DNA of 64,000 nt from Puccinellia tenuiflora (GCA_012064385.1 QRDG01000419.1:248001-312000), one strand, 5' to 3'; counted from the stretch's first letter, positions 44,321 to 57,600 are shown. Translations and numbers: made by a program. The notes: generated by a model from the letters alone, not told the origin.

Positions 44321-45647
44321 GAGTAGTTGATCTGAGAATCATCTAGAGTTTTACTGGCATAGTGGATCACATGCTGAGCTTTCCCCTTTTTCTGGCCCAG
44401 AACTGCTCCAACTGCAAAGTCACTTGCATCACACATTAGCTCAAAGGGTAGTGTCCAATCTGGGGGCTGCACAATTGGAGCAGAAATAAGAGCTTGCTTC
44501 AACTGGTTAAAGGCCTTCAGACAGGCTTCATCAAAGTGGAATTTGACATCTTGGTTGAGCAGTTTGGTTAAAGGTTTTGCAATGCCAGAGAAATCCTTAA
44601 TGAATCTCCTGTAAAATCCAGCATGTCCAAGGAAACTCTGTATTCCTTTTATATTTTCAGGGGGTGGTAACTTAGCAATCACATCAACTTTTGATTTATC
44701 CACTTCAATGCCTCTAGAGGATATCAGGTGTCCAAGAACAATACCTTCAGTGACTAAGAAGTGGCATTTCTCCCAGTTCAATACCAAGTTCTGCTCTGAG
44801 CATCTATGCAGGACTGCCGCCAAGTTCTTCAAGCAGGTGACAAAATCTTTTCCATAGACAGTGAAATCATCCATGATTTTCTCAATATAGTCAGAGAATA
44901 TTGAAGTCATGCACCTCTGAAAGGTTCCTGGGGCATTACACAGACCAAATGGCAATCTTTTGTATGCAAATGTTCCATATGGACATGTGAATGTAGTTTT
45001 TTCTTGATCTGCTGGATGGATGGGAATCTGAAAAAATCCAGAGTATCCATCAAGGTAACAATAGAACTCTTGCCCTGCTAACCTTTCCAACATCTGGTCC
45101 ATAAATGGCAAAGGGAAATGATCCTTCCTAGTTGCCTTGTTTAATTTTCTGAAATCATTGACCATTCTCCATCCAGTAACATGTCTTGTGGTCATAAATT
45201 TTCCTTCTTCATTTTCTACCACTGTATAGCCTCCTTTCTTGGGCACTATGTGGATAGGACTCACCCACTCGCTGTCAGAAATGGGGTAGATCATGCCTGC
45301 TTGTAGGAGTTTCAGAACTTCCTTTTTTACTACATCTTGCAGGGCAGGGTTCAATCTCCTTTGGCCCTCCCTGGAGGGGGTGCTATCCTCTTCAAGATAT
45401 ATCCTATGAGAGCAGACCTTCTCATCGATTCCCTTGATGTCATCAATGGAATATCCAATGACATTCTTGTATAGTCTGAGAACTGACAATAGGCTGTGCT
45501 CCTGTTCATCATCAAGTGCAGAGCTGATTATCACAGGGTGAATTTTTTCTTCCTCTAGAAACAGATACTTCAGGTGAGCAGGCAGCTCCTTCAACTCAAC
45601 AATAGATTTATGAGACAGCTGAAGAGGTTCTCTCCAAGGTTCTGCTT

Positions 45648-45745
45648 CCTCGAGATTTCCCTTGCGAGGCATTTTTCCTCGCGAAGCTTGAAGAGGCTCT
45701 CGCGAGGCATTTGGCATGCCCTCGCGAAGCATTTCTCTTGAGGCA
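45648..45745. repeat. CTCGCGAGGC cluster between protease and RT of A
   Basis: Five or more CTCGCGAAGC/CTCGCGAGGCATTT words occur in coding sequence, read as NASREMLREGMPNASRE-type repeats. Confidence 0.75.
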
Positions 45746-46607
45746 TTTTCTGCACTTCCAAAATTTTCATTACAAAGAGTGATTCCAAACAACTCTTGAG
45801 GATTAGGACTATCAGTTGTCACAAAGACTTGCACTTCAGGCTCTTGGGGTCGCATTTGCTGCTGAGATTTAATTACACTCTTGTCGACGACATCCATGGC
45901 ATGGCATTGTTCAAGCTGGTTTGGCAGGTGGGAGGCATGCTTCATGTTAAACTCTGCTTGTTCAGGACCAAATTGCAGCTTCAGGGTTCCACCTTTCACA
46001 TCAATTATGGCTCCAGCTGTGGCTAAAAAAGGTCTGCCAAGAATCATTGACTCTGAGTTGTCTTCCATTTCCAACACAACAAAATCCACTGGATAAGCAA
46101 AATTTCCAACTTGGACTGGCACATCTTCAAGAATTCCAGTTGGTTCTCTCAGTGTTCTGTCAGCAAGCTGCAGTGTCATAGAGGTGGGCTTTGGCATACC
46201 TAACTGCAACATCTGACTAGCAGCTTGGGGTAATACACTGACTGAGGAACCTAAATCACAGAGAGCTGTGAAGGTTCTTTTTCCAACCACACAGGGGATA
46301 CTGAAACTCCCTGGGTCTCCTAACTTCTTGGGCAAGTTGTTTTGGATAACTGCACTGCATTCTTCTATCAAAGCAACTATCTCAGGATCTTCTATACTTC
46401 TCTTCTTGGTTATCTGGTCCTTGAAGAATTTAGCATACAGAGGAATGTGCAATATTGCATCAAGGATGGGGATTGTTATCTGCACTTCTTTCATTGTCTC
46501 TAGGAACTTGGCATACTGCTTTTCTTCCTTAGTTTTTTCCAATCTTGAAGGGAATGGAATCTTCTGAACTACAGGCTTCTCAACCCTAGGTACTGCAGTT
46601 GGTTCTT

Positions 46608-46690
46608 GAGGAGGATCCCTCGAGAGGCTTTCCTCTCGAGGCATTTTCTCCTCGCGATGCATTTTCTCCTCACGAGGCCTCCTTGGGAGG
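46608..46690. repeat. CTCGAGAGGC/CTCGCGATGC cluster between gag and protease of A
   Basis: Repeated GGCATTTTCTCCTCGCGA phrases, read as REEKMHREEKMPREE. Confidence 0.75.
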
Positions 46691-48434
46691 GCTACATAGG
46701 TGACAGTTGGGGGTGTCTTCAGAATGGGTTCAGTGTTTAATCCACTTCTAGTGGTGACAGCCTCTACTGCTTCGGTAGTTGTAATGGCACCACATTGCTT
46801 AGGGTTCTTCTCTACCTGAGCAGGTAGTTTGTTCTCTGTCTGATTTCCCTGGGTATTGGAGATTCCAGCTGTAAGCTGCTGCATTGTCTTGTAAAATATT
46901 TCAGACTGCATCTTCATTGTTTCTTGCATTCCACTGAACATTTCTTTTTGCAAACGCATCATTTCACTGATTTCTGACTGGCTACTGCTTGAAGAGGCAT
47001 TTTGCTGAATTGCTTGGTGAGGATGCTGCTGTGGCTGCTGCATATGGCCTTGAGGTCTGAAATTCTGCTGAGATGTTGAGGCAAAGTTCTGTGGAGCTGC
47101 TTGAGGGTAACTTTGCGGGGCTGCATTCTTGTAAGACAGGTTTGGATGATGTCTCCAAGCAGGGTTATAGTTCTGAGAAAAGGGACCTTGATTCTGGGCA
47201 TAATTCACTTCAGCTACTTGGTTTCCAAGATTTTCAAACAAGGAACACTCCTGAGGTGAGTGACCTTCATTCCCACAAATCACACAAGCAGATGATACTT
47301 GATTCACTGGCACAATTGCCTTGCTATTTTTCTCTTGCATGAGCTGAGACAACTGATTGGTAATGCTGTCCAACTTAGCTTCCAAATCATTCTGGCCACT
47401 TAACTGAATTTCTAACTGTTGGTTAGGATGCACTATCCTTTCATTGGTCCAAGAAAAATTGTGGGATGCCATACTTTCAATCAATGTTGTGGCTTCGTCA
47501 AGAGTCTTGTTCATAATTCCACCACCAGCTACTGAGTCAACAAAGGCTCTGGTTTGAGACGTTAAACCCTTGTAAAATGTCTGCAAGATCAACCACTTTT
47601 CCTGACCATGGTTAGGGAACATTCTGATCAATCCTTGATATCGTTGCCAAGCGTCATACAAGCTTTCACCTTCATATTGAACAAATCTGGTAATCTTGTC
47701 TCTGCACTCAGCTGCTTTGGTGGGAGGGAAGTATTTCTCAAAGAATGCTTGCAACAAATGCTCCCAAGTGTCTCTGCAGTGTATTGGCAATGCATGAAAC
47801 CACATTTTTGCAAGGCCAGACAGAGAAAATGGAAACAACTGCATCCTTATAGCCTATGGGGGTACTCCACTGTGCTTCAGGGTGTTGCAATACTCAAGAA
47901 AGTTTCTGATATGTTCATGAGGACTCTCCAAGGCACTGCCCTTGAAGGGGTTGTGCTGCACCATATTAATTAGTGCTGGCTTGATCTCCCAGTTGTTTGC
48001 CTGGATGGCAGGCATTACAACATCTGTATTTGCCAACTGATCTTTGGGAATCCATAAATCTCTCAACTTTTGGTCACCCATACTAATAACTGACTGTATC
48101 TCCTCTTGATCTTCTACGGAGGACACTGATGCTACTCTTCTTCTTGCGAGAAAAGTTCTTTCTGGCTCTAGATCAAAAGGGGCTAAAGGTGAATCTTCAG
48201 ACGTCTGCATTCATGAGCTCACCAACCTGCACGAAGGAGATCATGTTTCCACTGCACACAAGCACCGACAAGAACTTTATCAAGGGTTAGTGAACTAAAT
48301 CCCCTAATAACCGTTCTAGATGCAAGATTAAGAGACTAAAAAGTAACAAAACAAACAGATTTATCACGGAGGTGAACTACGAGGAAAGAAACACAACCAA
48401 GGCTAATATACTCTGAAAAGCAATCAATATTTGA

Positions 48435-48452
48435 TCCCCGGCAACGGCGCCA
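48435..48452 (-). promoter_or_regulatory. A primer-binding site (tRNA-Asp type)
   Basis: TGGCGCCGTTGCCGGGGA on the minus strand, four bases inside the 5' LTR. This is the usual Athila-type site, complementary to the 3' end of tRNA-Asp. The 224-bp leader between it and gag has no other feature I can name. Confidence 0.88.
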
Positions 48453-48625
48453 GTTTTGATCGGTTGTGGTTTAGGGAGGTTTTTGTCGTTCTCTCCACAG
48501 GGATCAAAATCTATTGGTGCTTTTCCTTTCTAGAAGCTTGGAACAACGAAAAGGTGGGATGGTGTTTACGGATCTAGACTAGGCCTTGCGGATCAAGCAA
48601 GAGAATTTAGAACGGTGACAGCAAA

Positions 48626-48781
48626 GGGGGGCTAAGGAAGATTGTTTCACGGACAACAAAAGGGAGGTTAAGGAAGATTGTTTCACGGACAGCAAAAGGG
48701 AGGCTAAGGAAGAGTGTTTCACGGACAGCAAAAGGAAGGTTAAGGAAGATTGTTCCACGGACAGCAGAAGGGAGGTTAAGG
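48626..48781. repeat. 36-bp minisatellite, first four units (A 5' LTR)
   Basis: Same unit as at 32885-33185. Four units precede C2; the array continues after it at 57430. Confidence 0.88.
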
Positions 48782-50477
48782 TGTAGGGTCGCAGCATAGA
48801 AAACAAAAAAAAATTCCTACGCAAAGATAGTGGAATAAACCCAACATCTAGATCCGATCTACGAGAGGTTGGTAGCAAGAAGGAGATCGAATCTCACCCT
48901 CGAAGAAAACCGTGAGCGTTTTGTCGAGGCAGGGGTTGGCTAGTCGATCCCCGCAACTAGACTCGTCTAGTCGCGAGGAGATGTGTTATCCAAGCGCCGC
49001 ACGAGCAACGCCTCCGAGAGATCCACACGTTCAGCTCGATGAAGACTCCACGTTCTTGATCCCGCAAGAGGTGGTGGAGAGGCTCGAGATCAACAGCACG
49101 ACGACGGTGGCGTGGTGTGTATGGTGGAGATTGGACAGGGCTTCGCCAAGCGGTGTCGGGAGAGAGGAGGAGGAGGGGTGCGGCTAGGGAGAGGAGGGGG
49201 CCGGCGGCTAGGCACCTTGGGGAGGAGCCAAAGGGTGCGGCACCCCTCCCCTTGCCCCTCCTTATATAGGAGGCCAAGGGGGGTGCGCCCCTCCCTCTCC
49301 TAGGGCCGGCGCAAGGGGGGTGGCTTGGCCCCCAAGCCACCACTAGGGTTTCGGCCGGCCCCCCCTTGCTTCTAGAAGCATGGCCCGGGTGGGCCTATGG
49401 GGTGATGGTGCGGCTGGCCCATTAGGCCAGCCCACTGCCCCTTTTTACCATGTGGGCCCCATACTCCTATGGGCCCCACTTCTAGACCCCTCTAGAACCT
49501 TCTAGAACATTCCGGTACTTTACCGATAAATCCCCGAACCTTTCTTAACCTCCGGAAACTACTTTCCTTTATATGAATCTTATTCTCCGGACCACTCCGG
49601 AACTCCTCGTGACGTCCGGGATCCTATCCGGGACTCCGAATCAATATTCGTTCTCACCATCAATTATCTCGAACCCTAACTACATCGAACGTTAAGTGTG
49701 TGACTCTGCGGGTTCGCGAATATGTCATATTAATAGCGGGACCGGGATGCCCATATTAATTCCTATATATTCGACGAAGTACTTTACTAGTCGAACCACA
49801 ATGTCCGGGATTCAATTAATCCATATACGATTCCTTTTGTTTCACGATATATTACTTGTCCGAGATTCAATCCACCGATATCTCCATATCTGATTAATCT
49901 CGTTACCGACAAGTTCTCTTTACTCGTTCCCATAGAATAGGATCCCTTATGACTAGCCACTTAGTCATATGCTTGCAAGCGTTTGGATGCTATACTACCG
50001 AGAGGGCCCAGAGATATCTATCCAACTGTTGGATGAACAAATCCCAGTCTTGAAACATATCACCCAACAACCTATCATCGGAGAACCTGAAAGCCACCTT
50101 TATAATCACCCAGTTACGAAGTGACATTTGATGTCCACAAAGCTCTCCTCTGATAAGCGGGAGTGACATAATCTCATGGTCTAAGGAAACTATATTTGAC
50201 ATCTATTCATTTTGAGTCTCGTCCATTATATCATCACCTATGATACAAACTTCGTTTATTAAGCGATTCATAAATCCATGGTTAGGAAACATCTAACCAT
50301 CACTTAATCAAACGAACTAGTCACAAGAGGAAAGACTAGGGACACATTACCGTCTATATTCCACACATGTATTTGTTTCCGGTTAATACAATTCTAGCAT
50401 GGAATTAAACATATCATGAACGGAGAAATATGATAAACAATAATCATTATTATTGCCTCTTGGGCATATCTCCAACA
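48782..50477 (-). repeat. C2 3' LTR
   Basis: 1696 bp, TG...CA ended, nearly identical to 55735-57429. Confidence 0.93.
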
Positions 50478-50493
50478 GTCTCCCACTTGCACT
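50478..50493 (-). promoter_or_regulatory. Polypurine tract of C2
   Basis: GTGCAAGTGGGAGAC on the minus strand, next to the LTR start TGTTGG. Confidence 0.75.
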
Positions 50494-50510
50494 AGAGTCA
50501 ATAATCTAGT

Positions 50511-53500
50511 TTACATTTGTAGCAATCTAACACCCATGGCCTCTCGGTGTTGATCATGTTTTGCTCGTGGAAGAGGTTTAGTCAACGGGTCTGCCACATT
50601 CAGATCCGTATGCACCTTGCAAATCTCTATGTCACCATCCTTGACATTCTCACGCAAATTGTGATAGTGGCGCTTGATATGCTTGGTATTCTTGTGTGAA
50701 GTCGGGTCCTTGGCAAGAGCTATTGCACCTGTATTATCACAGTACAGGGCCAGAGGTCTTGACGCACTTGGAACCACGCTCAGCTCTGAGAGGAACTCCT
50801 TCATCCAGACTGCTTCACTTGCTGCCGACGAGGCCGCAACATACTCCGCTTCTGTTGAAGATTTCGCCACCACGCTCTGCTTGGAACTCCTCCAACTCAC
50901 AGCGCCACCATTCAGAATAAACACGTATCCGGACTGAGATTTAGAATCATCCGGATCTGTGTCCCAACTAGCATCGACGTAACTCCTTACGACAAGCTCT
51001 TGGTCACCTCCATATACGAGAAACATCTCCTTAGTTCTATTTAGATACTTAAGGATATTCTTGACAGCTGACTAGTGTTCCACTCCTGGATCACTTTGGT
51101 ACCTGCTAGTCAAACTTACAGCATGGCACACATCTGGTCTAGTACATAGCATGGCATACATGATAGAGCCTATCGCAGAGGCATAAGGAACCTTGTCCAT
51201 TATCTCTCTATCTTCTGCCGTAACAGGACTCTGAGTCTTACTCAGAACCTTTCCTTGCAACATTGGTAAGAACCCCTTCTTTAAATTTTCCATTCTGAAC
51301 TTCTTCAGAACCTTGTCAAGGTATGTACTCTGTGAAAGCCCTATTAGGCGCTTTGACCTATCTCTATAGATCTTTATGCCTAAAATATACGCAGCTTCTC
51401 CAAGGTCTTTCATTGAAAAACTCTTATTCAAATAAGACTTTACACTTTCAAGTAGTGTAACATCATTTCCAATCAATAATATGTCATCCACATAGTATTA
51501 GAAATGCAACTGAACTCCCACTCACTTTCTTGTAAATACAGGCTTCTCCATAAGTTTGGACAAATCCAAACCCTTTGATCACTTCATCAAACCGGAGATT
51601 CCAACTCCGCGATGCTTGCTTCAGTCCATAGATGGATCTCTGAAGTTTGCATACCTTGTTAGCATCCTTTGGATCAACAAAACCTTCGGGCTGTACCATG
51701 TACAACTCTTCCTTAATATGACCATTAAGGAACGCGGTCTTCACATCCATTTGCCAAATTTCATAGTCATAATATGCGGCAATTGCTAACATAATCCGAA
51801 CAGATTTCAGCATCGCTACGGGTGAGAATGTCTCATCGTAGTCAACTCCTTGAATTTGTCGGAAACCCTTTGCGACAAGTCGAGCTTTATACACGGTGAC
51901 GTTTCCGTCAGCGTCTGTCTTTCTCTTGAATATCCATTTGTTCTCAACGGCCTTACGGTTGTTAGGCAAGTCTACCAAAGTCCATACTTGGTTTTCATAC
52001 ATGGATTCCATTTCGGATTTCATGGCTCCTAGCCATTTATCGGAGTCTGGGCTCATCATTGCTTCCTCATAATTCGCAGGTTCATCATTGTCTAACAACA
52101 TGACATTCATGACGGGGTCGTACCGATCAGGAGCGGCACGTTCCCTCGTTGATCTGCGAGGTTCAATAGCAGCCTTGACTGGAACAGCATGATCACCATC
52201 CTTTGCTCCTTCTTCAGGTGGCGATGGCTGTTCTGGAACAACTTCCAGTTCTGCGCTACTCGGCATCTCAAGAACAGGTTCAACAACCTCGTCAAGCTCT
52301 ATTTTCCTCCCACTCACTTCTTTCGAGAGAAACTCCTTCTCTAGAAAGGAACCATTCTTGGCAACGAAAATCTTGCCTTCAGTTCTGTGGTAGAAGGTAT
52401 ACCCAATAGTTTCCTTAGGGTATCCAATGAAGACGCACTTTTCCGATTTGGGTTCGAGCTTATCAGGTTGAAGCTTTTTCACATAAGCATCGCAACCCCA
52501 AACTTTGAGAAACGATAACTTTGGCTTCTTGCCAAACCATAACTCATATGGAGTCGTCTCAACGGATTTTGATGGAGCCCTATTTAATGTGAATGCGGCT
52601 GTCTCTAATGCATAGCTCCAAAATGATAGTGGCAGATCTGTGTGAGACATCATAGATCGCACCATATCCAATAAGGTTCGATTACGACGCTCAGACACAC
52701 CATTACGCTGTGGTGTTCCGGGTGGCGTGAGTTGTGAAACAATTCCACACGTCTTTAAATGCATGCCAAACTCATAACTCAAATATTCGCCTCCACGATC
52801 AGATCGAAGAAACTTTATTTTCTTGTTACGATGGTTCTCAACTTCACTCTGAAATTCTTTGAACTTTTCGAACGTTTCAGACTTATGTTTCATTAAGTAA
52901 ATATACCCATATCTACTCAAATCATCGGTGAAGGTTAAGAAGTAACGATATCCACCGCGTGCTGCAACACTCATTGGACCACACACATCGGTATGTATGA
53001 TTTCCAACAAGTCTGTTGCTCTCTCCATCGTGCCGGAGAATGGTGTTCGAGTCATCTTACCCATAAGGCATGGTTCGCAAGTTTCAAATGATTCAAAATC
53101 AAGTGAATCCAAAAGTCCATCAGAATGGAGTTTCTTCATGCGCTTTACACCAATATGACCCAAACGGCAGTGCCACAAATATGTGGTATTATCATCATTC
53201 ACTTTGCATCTTTTGGCATCAATGTTATGAACATGTGTATCACTACTATCGAGATCCAATAGAAATAAACCATTCCTCTCAGGTACATGACCATAAAAAG
53301 TATTATCCATATAAATCGAAATACCAAAGTTTTCAGACTTAAATGAATAACCGTCTCGCAATAAACAAGATCCAGATATAATGTTCATGCTCAACGCAGG
53401 CACATAATAACAATTATTAAGGTTTAAAACTAATCCCGAGGGTAAATGCAGAGGGAGTGTGCCGACAGCGATGACTTCAACTTTTGAACCATTTCCAACT

Positions 53501-54483
53501 CGCATCGTCACCTCGTCCCTTGCCAAGCGCCGTCTATTCCGCAGCTCCTGTTTCGAGTTACATATATTAGCAACCGAACCAGTATCAAATACCCAGGTGC
53601 TACTACGATCACTTGTTAAATACACATCAATAACTTGTATATCATATATACCTTGTTTGACGGTGCCAGCCTTCTTGTCCGCCAGATACTTGGGGCAGTT
53701 CCGCTTCCAGTGTCCGGTTCCCTTGCAGTAGAAGCACTCAGTATCAGACTTAGGGCCCTTCCTTGACTTCCTCGCAGGCCCGGCAGCTCGCTTGCCGTCC
53801 CTCTTGAAGTTGTCTCTTTTGCCCTTTTTCTTGAAACTGGTGGTCTTGTTGACCATCAACACTTGATGCTCCTTCTTGATTTCCACTTCCGCGGTCTTTA
53901 ACATCGCGAAAAGCTCAGGGAGAGTTTTCTCCATCCCTTGCATGTTATAGTTCATCACAAAGCTTTTGTAGCTCGGTGGAAGTGACTGGAGAACACGGTC
54001 AATCCCCAACTCATTGGGAATCACAACACCCAGCTGCGCCAGACGATCACCGTACCCAGACATCTTGAGCACGTGTTCGCTGACGGAGCTGTTCTCTTCC
54101 ATCATACAGCTAAAGAACTTAGAAGAGGCTTCATACCTCTCCACCTTGGCTTGAGTCTGAAACATAGCTTTCAGATCAACGATCATCTGATGAACGCCAT
54201 GGTGCTCAAAATGCTTTTGAAGCTTAGGTCCTAAGCCGTACAACAGACCGCACTTAACTATCTCGTGGTCCTCTGAACGGGCTGCCCAGACATTCCTAAT
54301 GTCTTCAGCCGCTCCCTCTGCTGGAGCCTCACCTAGCGGTGCATCTAGGACATACAGTTTCTTGGCAGCTTTGAGGATAATTTTCAGATTCATAAACCAA
54401 TCCGAGAAATTGCTTCCATCGTCTTTCAGCTTGTCTTTCTCTAGGAACGCGTTAAAGTTCATGGTGATGTTGGGAAGGGCCAT
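50511..54483 (-). pseudogene. C2 Copia gag-pol polyprotein, two lesions
   Basis: ATG at 54483 (MALPNITMNFNAFLEKD). Gag covers about residues 1-245, the CCHC knuckle CFYCKGTGHWKRNC about 250-263, protease WVFDTGS near 300, integrase zinc region about 438-472, and catalytic D, D and E near 499 (HTDVCGP), 562 (RSDRGGEY) and 598 (NGVSERRN). RT starts about 830. The frame ends at residue 999 in VAFLILCG because two bases appear missing just before the YVDD box (about 51490). The next frame (51491-51072) starts with the DD part and goes through SKRLIGLSQSTYL to PGVEH, where TAG (51072) stops it. The last part (to 50511) has RNase H YVDASWDTD and SSTEAEYVA. The order PR-INT-RT-RH defines Copia. Confidence 0.92.
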
Positions 54484-55721
54484 TGATCTACAACATTATT
54501 TGCAAGGTGTTTAGACTATGTTCATGATATTGTGTTCGAAAGATAATCTAATTATAAAATGAACTCCCACTAAACTCAACATCTCTCTGGTTGTTTAGTG
54601 ACACACGATCCAAAATCCACTACACCACAACCGATCATCACGTGAAGTGGTATAGTTTCAAAAGGTGAACATCTCCATGTTGATCATATCATTCATATGA
54701 CTCGTGTTTAGCCTTTCGGCTCTTGTGTTCCGAGGCCATGTCTGTACATGCTAGGCTCGTCAAGGAAACCGTAGTATTTCTGCATGTGCAAACTGGCTTG
54801 CACCCGTTGTATGTGAACGTAGAGTCTATCACACCCGATCATCACGTGGTGCTTCAAAACGACGAACTTTGGCAACGGCGCATACTAGGGGAGAACACTT
54901 CTTGATATTAACGTGAGAGATCACCTTATCATGCTACCGTCGAGATCGTATCTAAGCATAAACCATAAGGTGCATAAAAGGATTAACATCACATGCAATT
55001 CAATATTGTGACATGGTATAGCCTTTTCTTGTGCCTTTGATCTCCATCTCCAAAGCACCGGCATGATCTCCATCATCACCAGCTCAAAACGCCATCACCA
55101 TGGTTGTCTCCACCAACTATTGCAACTACTACTATTGGCTACTCTTAGCAAATAAAGTAAAGCAATTACATGGTGTTTAAAGTGACACGCAGGTCATACA
55201 ATAAATCAAAGACAACCATAAGGCTCCTGCCGGTTGCCGTACTCATCGACATGCAAGTCGTGATAATTACAAAACATGATCATTGCATACATCACATAAT
55301 CATATCTTGAGGCCATACCATATCACAAACCCTGCAAAAACAAGTTAGACGCCTCTACTTTGTTTATGCAATTTTTACGTGGCTTCTAATGGGTCAATAG
55401 ATAGAACCGTTCTAATCTACGCAAAGCCACAACGGTGATAAAATAGTTGCTGATTTACTCATCCTTTTGAAAGGCCTTCCATTGAAAATTGCATCTTCAC
55501 TAAAGCAAGAGAAACAGACACCCGCCAGCCACTTATGCAAAACAAGTTGCATGTCAGTCATGGAACCGGTCTCTCGTGCGTGGACGAGTAAAGTTGGTCC
55601 GGGCCGCTTCAATCTTACAGTACCGCAAAGATGCAAAGTGCACGCGAGAAGGTAGCAACTCAAATCATCAACGCCCACAACACTTGTGTCTAATCGCACC
55701 AACATCTACGAATAGATCTAG
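54484..55721 (-). other. C2 untranslated leader
   Basis: 1.2-kb leader between the primer site and gag, as known for BARE-type elements. It parallels C1 at 14590-15770. Small frames here have no support. Confidence 0.7.
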
Positions 55722-55733
55722 GCTCTGATACCA
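55722..55733 (-). promoter_or_regulatory. C2 primer-binding site (initiator tRNA-Met type)
   Basis: TGGTATCAGAGC on the minus strand, one base from the 5' LTR. Confidence 0.92.
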
Positions 55734-55734
55734 C

Positions 55735-57429
55735 TGTAGGGTCGCAGCATAGAAAACAAAAAAAATTCCTACGCAAAGATAGCGGAATAAACCCAACATC
55801 TAGATCCGATCTACGAGAGGTTGGTAGCAAGAAGGAGATCGAATCTCACCCTCGAAGAAAACCGTGAGCGTTTTGTCGAGGCAGGGGTTGGCTAGTCGAT
55901 CCCCGCAACTAGACTCGTCTAGTCGCGAGGAGATGTGTTATCCAAGCGCCGCACGAGCAACGCCTCCGAGAGATCCACACGTTCAGCTCGATGAAGACTC
56001 CACGTTCTTGATCCCGCAAGAGGTGGTGGAGAGGCTCGAGATCAACAGCACGACGACGGTGGCGTGGTGTGTATGGTGGAGATTGGACAGGGCTTCGCCA
56101 AGCGGTGTCGGGAGAGAGGAGGAGGAGGGGTGCGGCTAGGGAGAGGAGGGGGCCGGCGGCTAGGCACCTTGGGGAGGAGCCAAAGGGTGCGGCACCCCTC
56201 CCCTTGCCCCTCCTTATATAGGAGGCCAAGGGGGGTGCGCCCCTCCCTCTCCTAGGGCCGGCGCAAGGGGGGGTGGCTTGGCCCCCAAGCCACCACTAGG
56301 GTTTCGGCCGGCCCCCCTTGCTTCTAGAAGCATGGCCCGGGTGGGCCTATGGGGTGATGGTGCGGCTGGCCCATTAGGCCAGCCCACTGCCCCTTTTTAC
56401 CATGTGGGCCCCATACTCCTATGGGCCCCACTTCTAGACCCCTCTAGAACCTTCTAGAACATTCCGGTACTTTACCGATAAATCCCCGAACCTTTCTTAA
56501 CCTCCGGAAACTACTTTCCTTTATATGAATCTTATTCTCCGGACCACTCCGGAACTCCTCGTGATGTCCGGGATCCTATCCGGGACTCCGAATCAATATT
56601 CGTTCTCACCATCAATTATCTCGAACCCTAACTACATCGAACGTTAAGTGTGTGACTCTGCGGGTTCGCGAATATGTCATATTAATAGCGGGACCGGGAT
56701 GCCCATATTAATTCCTACATATTCGACGAAGTACTTTACTAGTCGAACCACAATGTCCGGGATTCAATTAATCCATATACGATTCCTTTTGTTTCACGAT
56801 ATATTACTTGTCCGAGATTCAATCCACCGATATCTCCATATCTGATTAATCTCGTTACCGACAAGTTCTCTTTACTCGTTCCCATAGAATAGGATCCCTT
56901 ATGACTAGCCACTTAGTCATATGCTTGCAAGCGTTTGGATGCTATACTACCGAGAGGGCCCAGAGATATCTATCCAACTGTTGGATGAACAAATCCCAGT
57001 CTTGAAACATATCACCCAACAACCTATCATCGGAGAACCTGAAAGCCACCTTTATAATCACCCAGTTACGAAGTGACGTTTGATGTCCACAAAGCTCTCC
57101 TCCGATAAGCGGGAGTGACATAATCTCATGGTCTAAGGAAACTATATTTGACATCTATTCATTTTGAGTCTCGTCCATTATATCATCACCTATGATACAA
57201 ACTTCGTTTATTAAGCGATTCATAAATCCATGGTTAGGAAACATCTAACCATCACTTAATCAAACGAACTAGTCACAAGAGGAAAGACTAGGGACACATT
57301 ACCGTCTATATTCCACACATGTATTTGTTTCCGGTTAATACAATTCTAGCATGGAATTAAACATATCATGAACGGAGAAATATGATAAACAATAATCATT
57401 ATTATTGCCTCTTGGGCATATCTCCAACA
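55735..57429 (-). repeat. C2 5' LTR
   Basis: 1695 bp. Its promoter would drive minus-strand transcription through gag-pol. Confidence 0.93.
56212..56222 (-). promoter_or_regulatory. Putative TATA box in C2 5' LTR
   Basis: CCTATATAAGG on the minus strand, at the same place as in C1. Confidence 0.65.
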
Positions 57430-57600
57430 TAAGGAAGATTGTTTCACGGACAGCAAAAGGGAGGTTAAGGAAGATTGTTTCACGGACAGCAAAAGATAGG
57501 CTAAGGAAGATTGTTTCACGGAAAGCAAAAGGGAGGCTAAGGAAGAGTGTTTCACGGACAGCAAAAGGGAGGCTAAGGAAGATTGAACAAACACATAACA
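57430..57600. repeat. 36-bp minisatellite, last four units (A 5' LTR)
   Basis: Continues the array at 48626-48781, giving eight units in total, the same number as in the other A LTR. Confidence 0.88.

Larger units (their letters stand above)
44326..48210 (-). pseudogene. A gag, protease, RT and start of RNase H
   Basis: The ATG at 48210 (MQTSEDSPLAPF) begins gag. A TAG at 47854 is the only stop before element B. Gag has WFHALP and GESLYDAWQRYQGL, then a CCHC zinc knuckle, CVICGNEGHSPQEC (about 47244-47286). Two spacers of ASRE/REEKMPREE repeats flank the protease. The protease core is LCDLGSSVSVLP (about 46230-46262). RT has WVSPIHIVPKKGG, MVNDFRKLNKATRKDHFPL, CYLDGYSGFFQI and IMDDFTVYG (about 44860-44885). 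RNase H begins MCDASDFAVGAVLGQ and is cut after SQINYS. The order and motifs are those of the Athila clade. The single stop makes it a pseudogene. Confidence 0.87.
48782..57429 (-). mobile_element. C2: nearly complete BARE/WIS/Angela-type Copia element
   Basis: LTRs of 1696 and 1695 bp start TGTTGGAGATATGCCC on the minus strand. The target duplication is TAAGG (48777-48781, 57430-57434). Leader, initiator-Met primer site, a gag-pol frame and a polypurine tract are all present. About five substitutions plus small homopolymer differences between LTRs by eye (about 0.3 percent) make it the youngest insertion here. Two lesions break the polyprotein: a shift at the RT active site and a TAG in the RNase H region. 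Confidence 0.93.
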
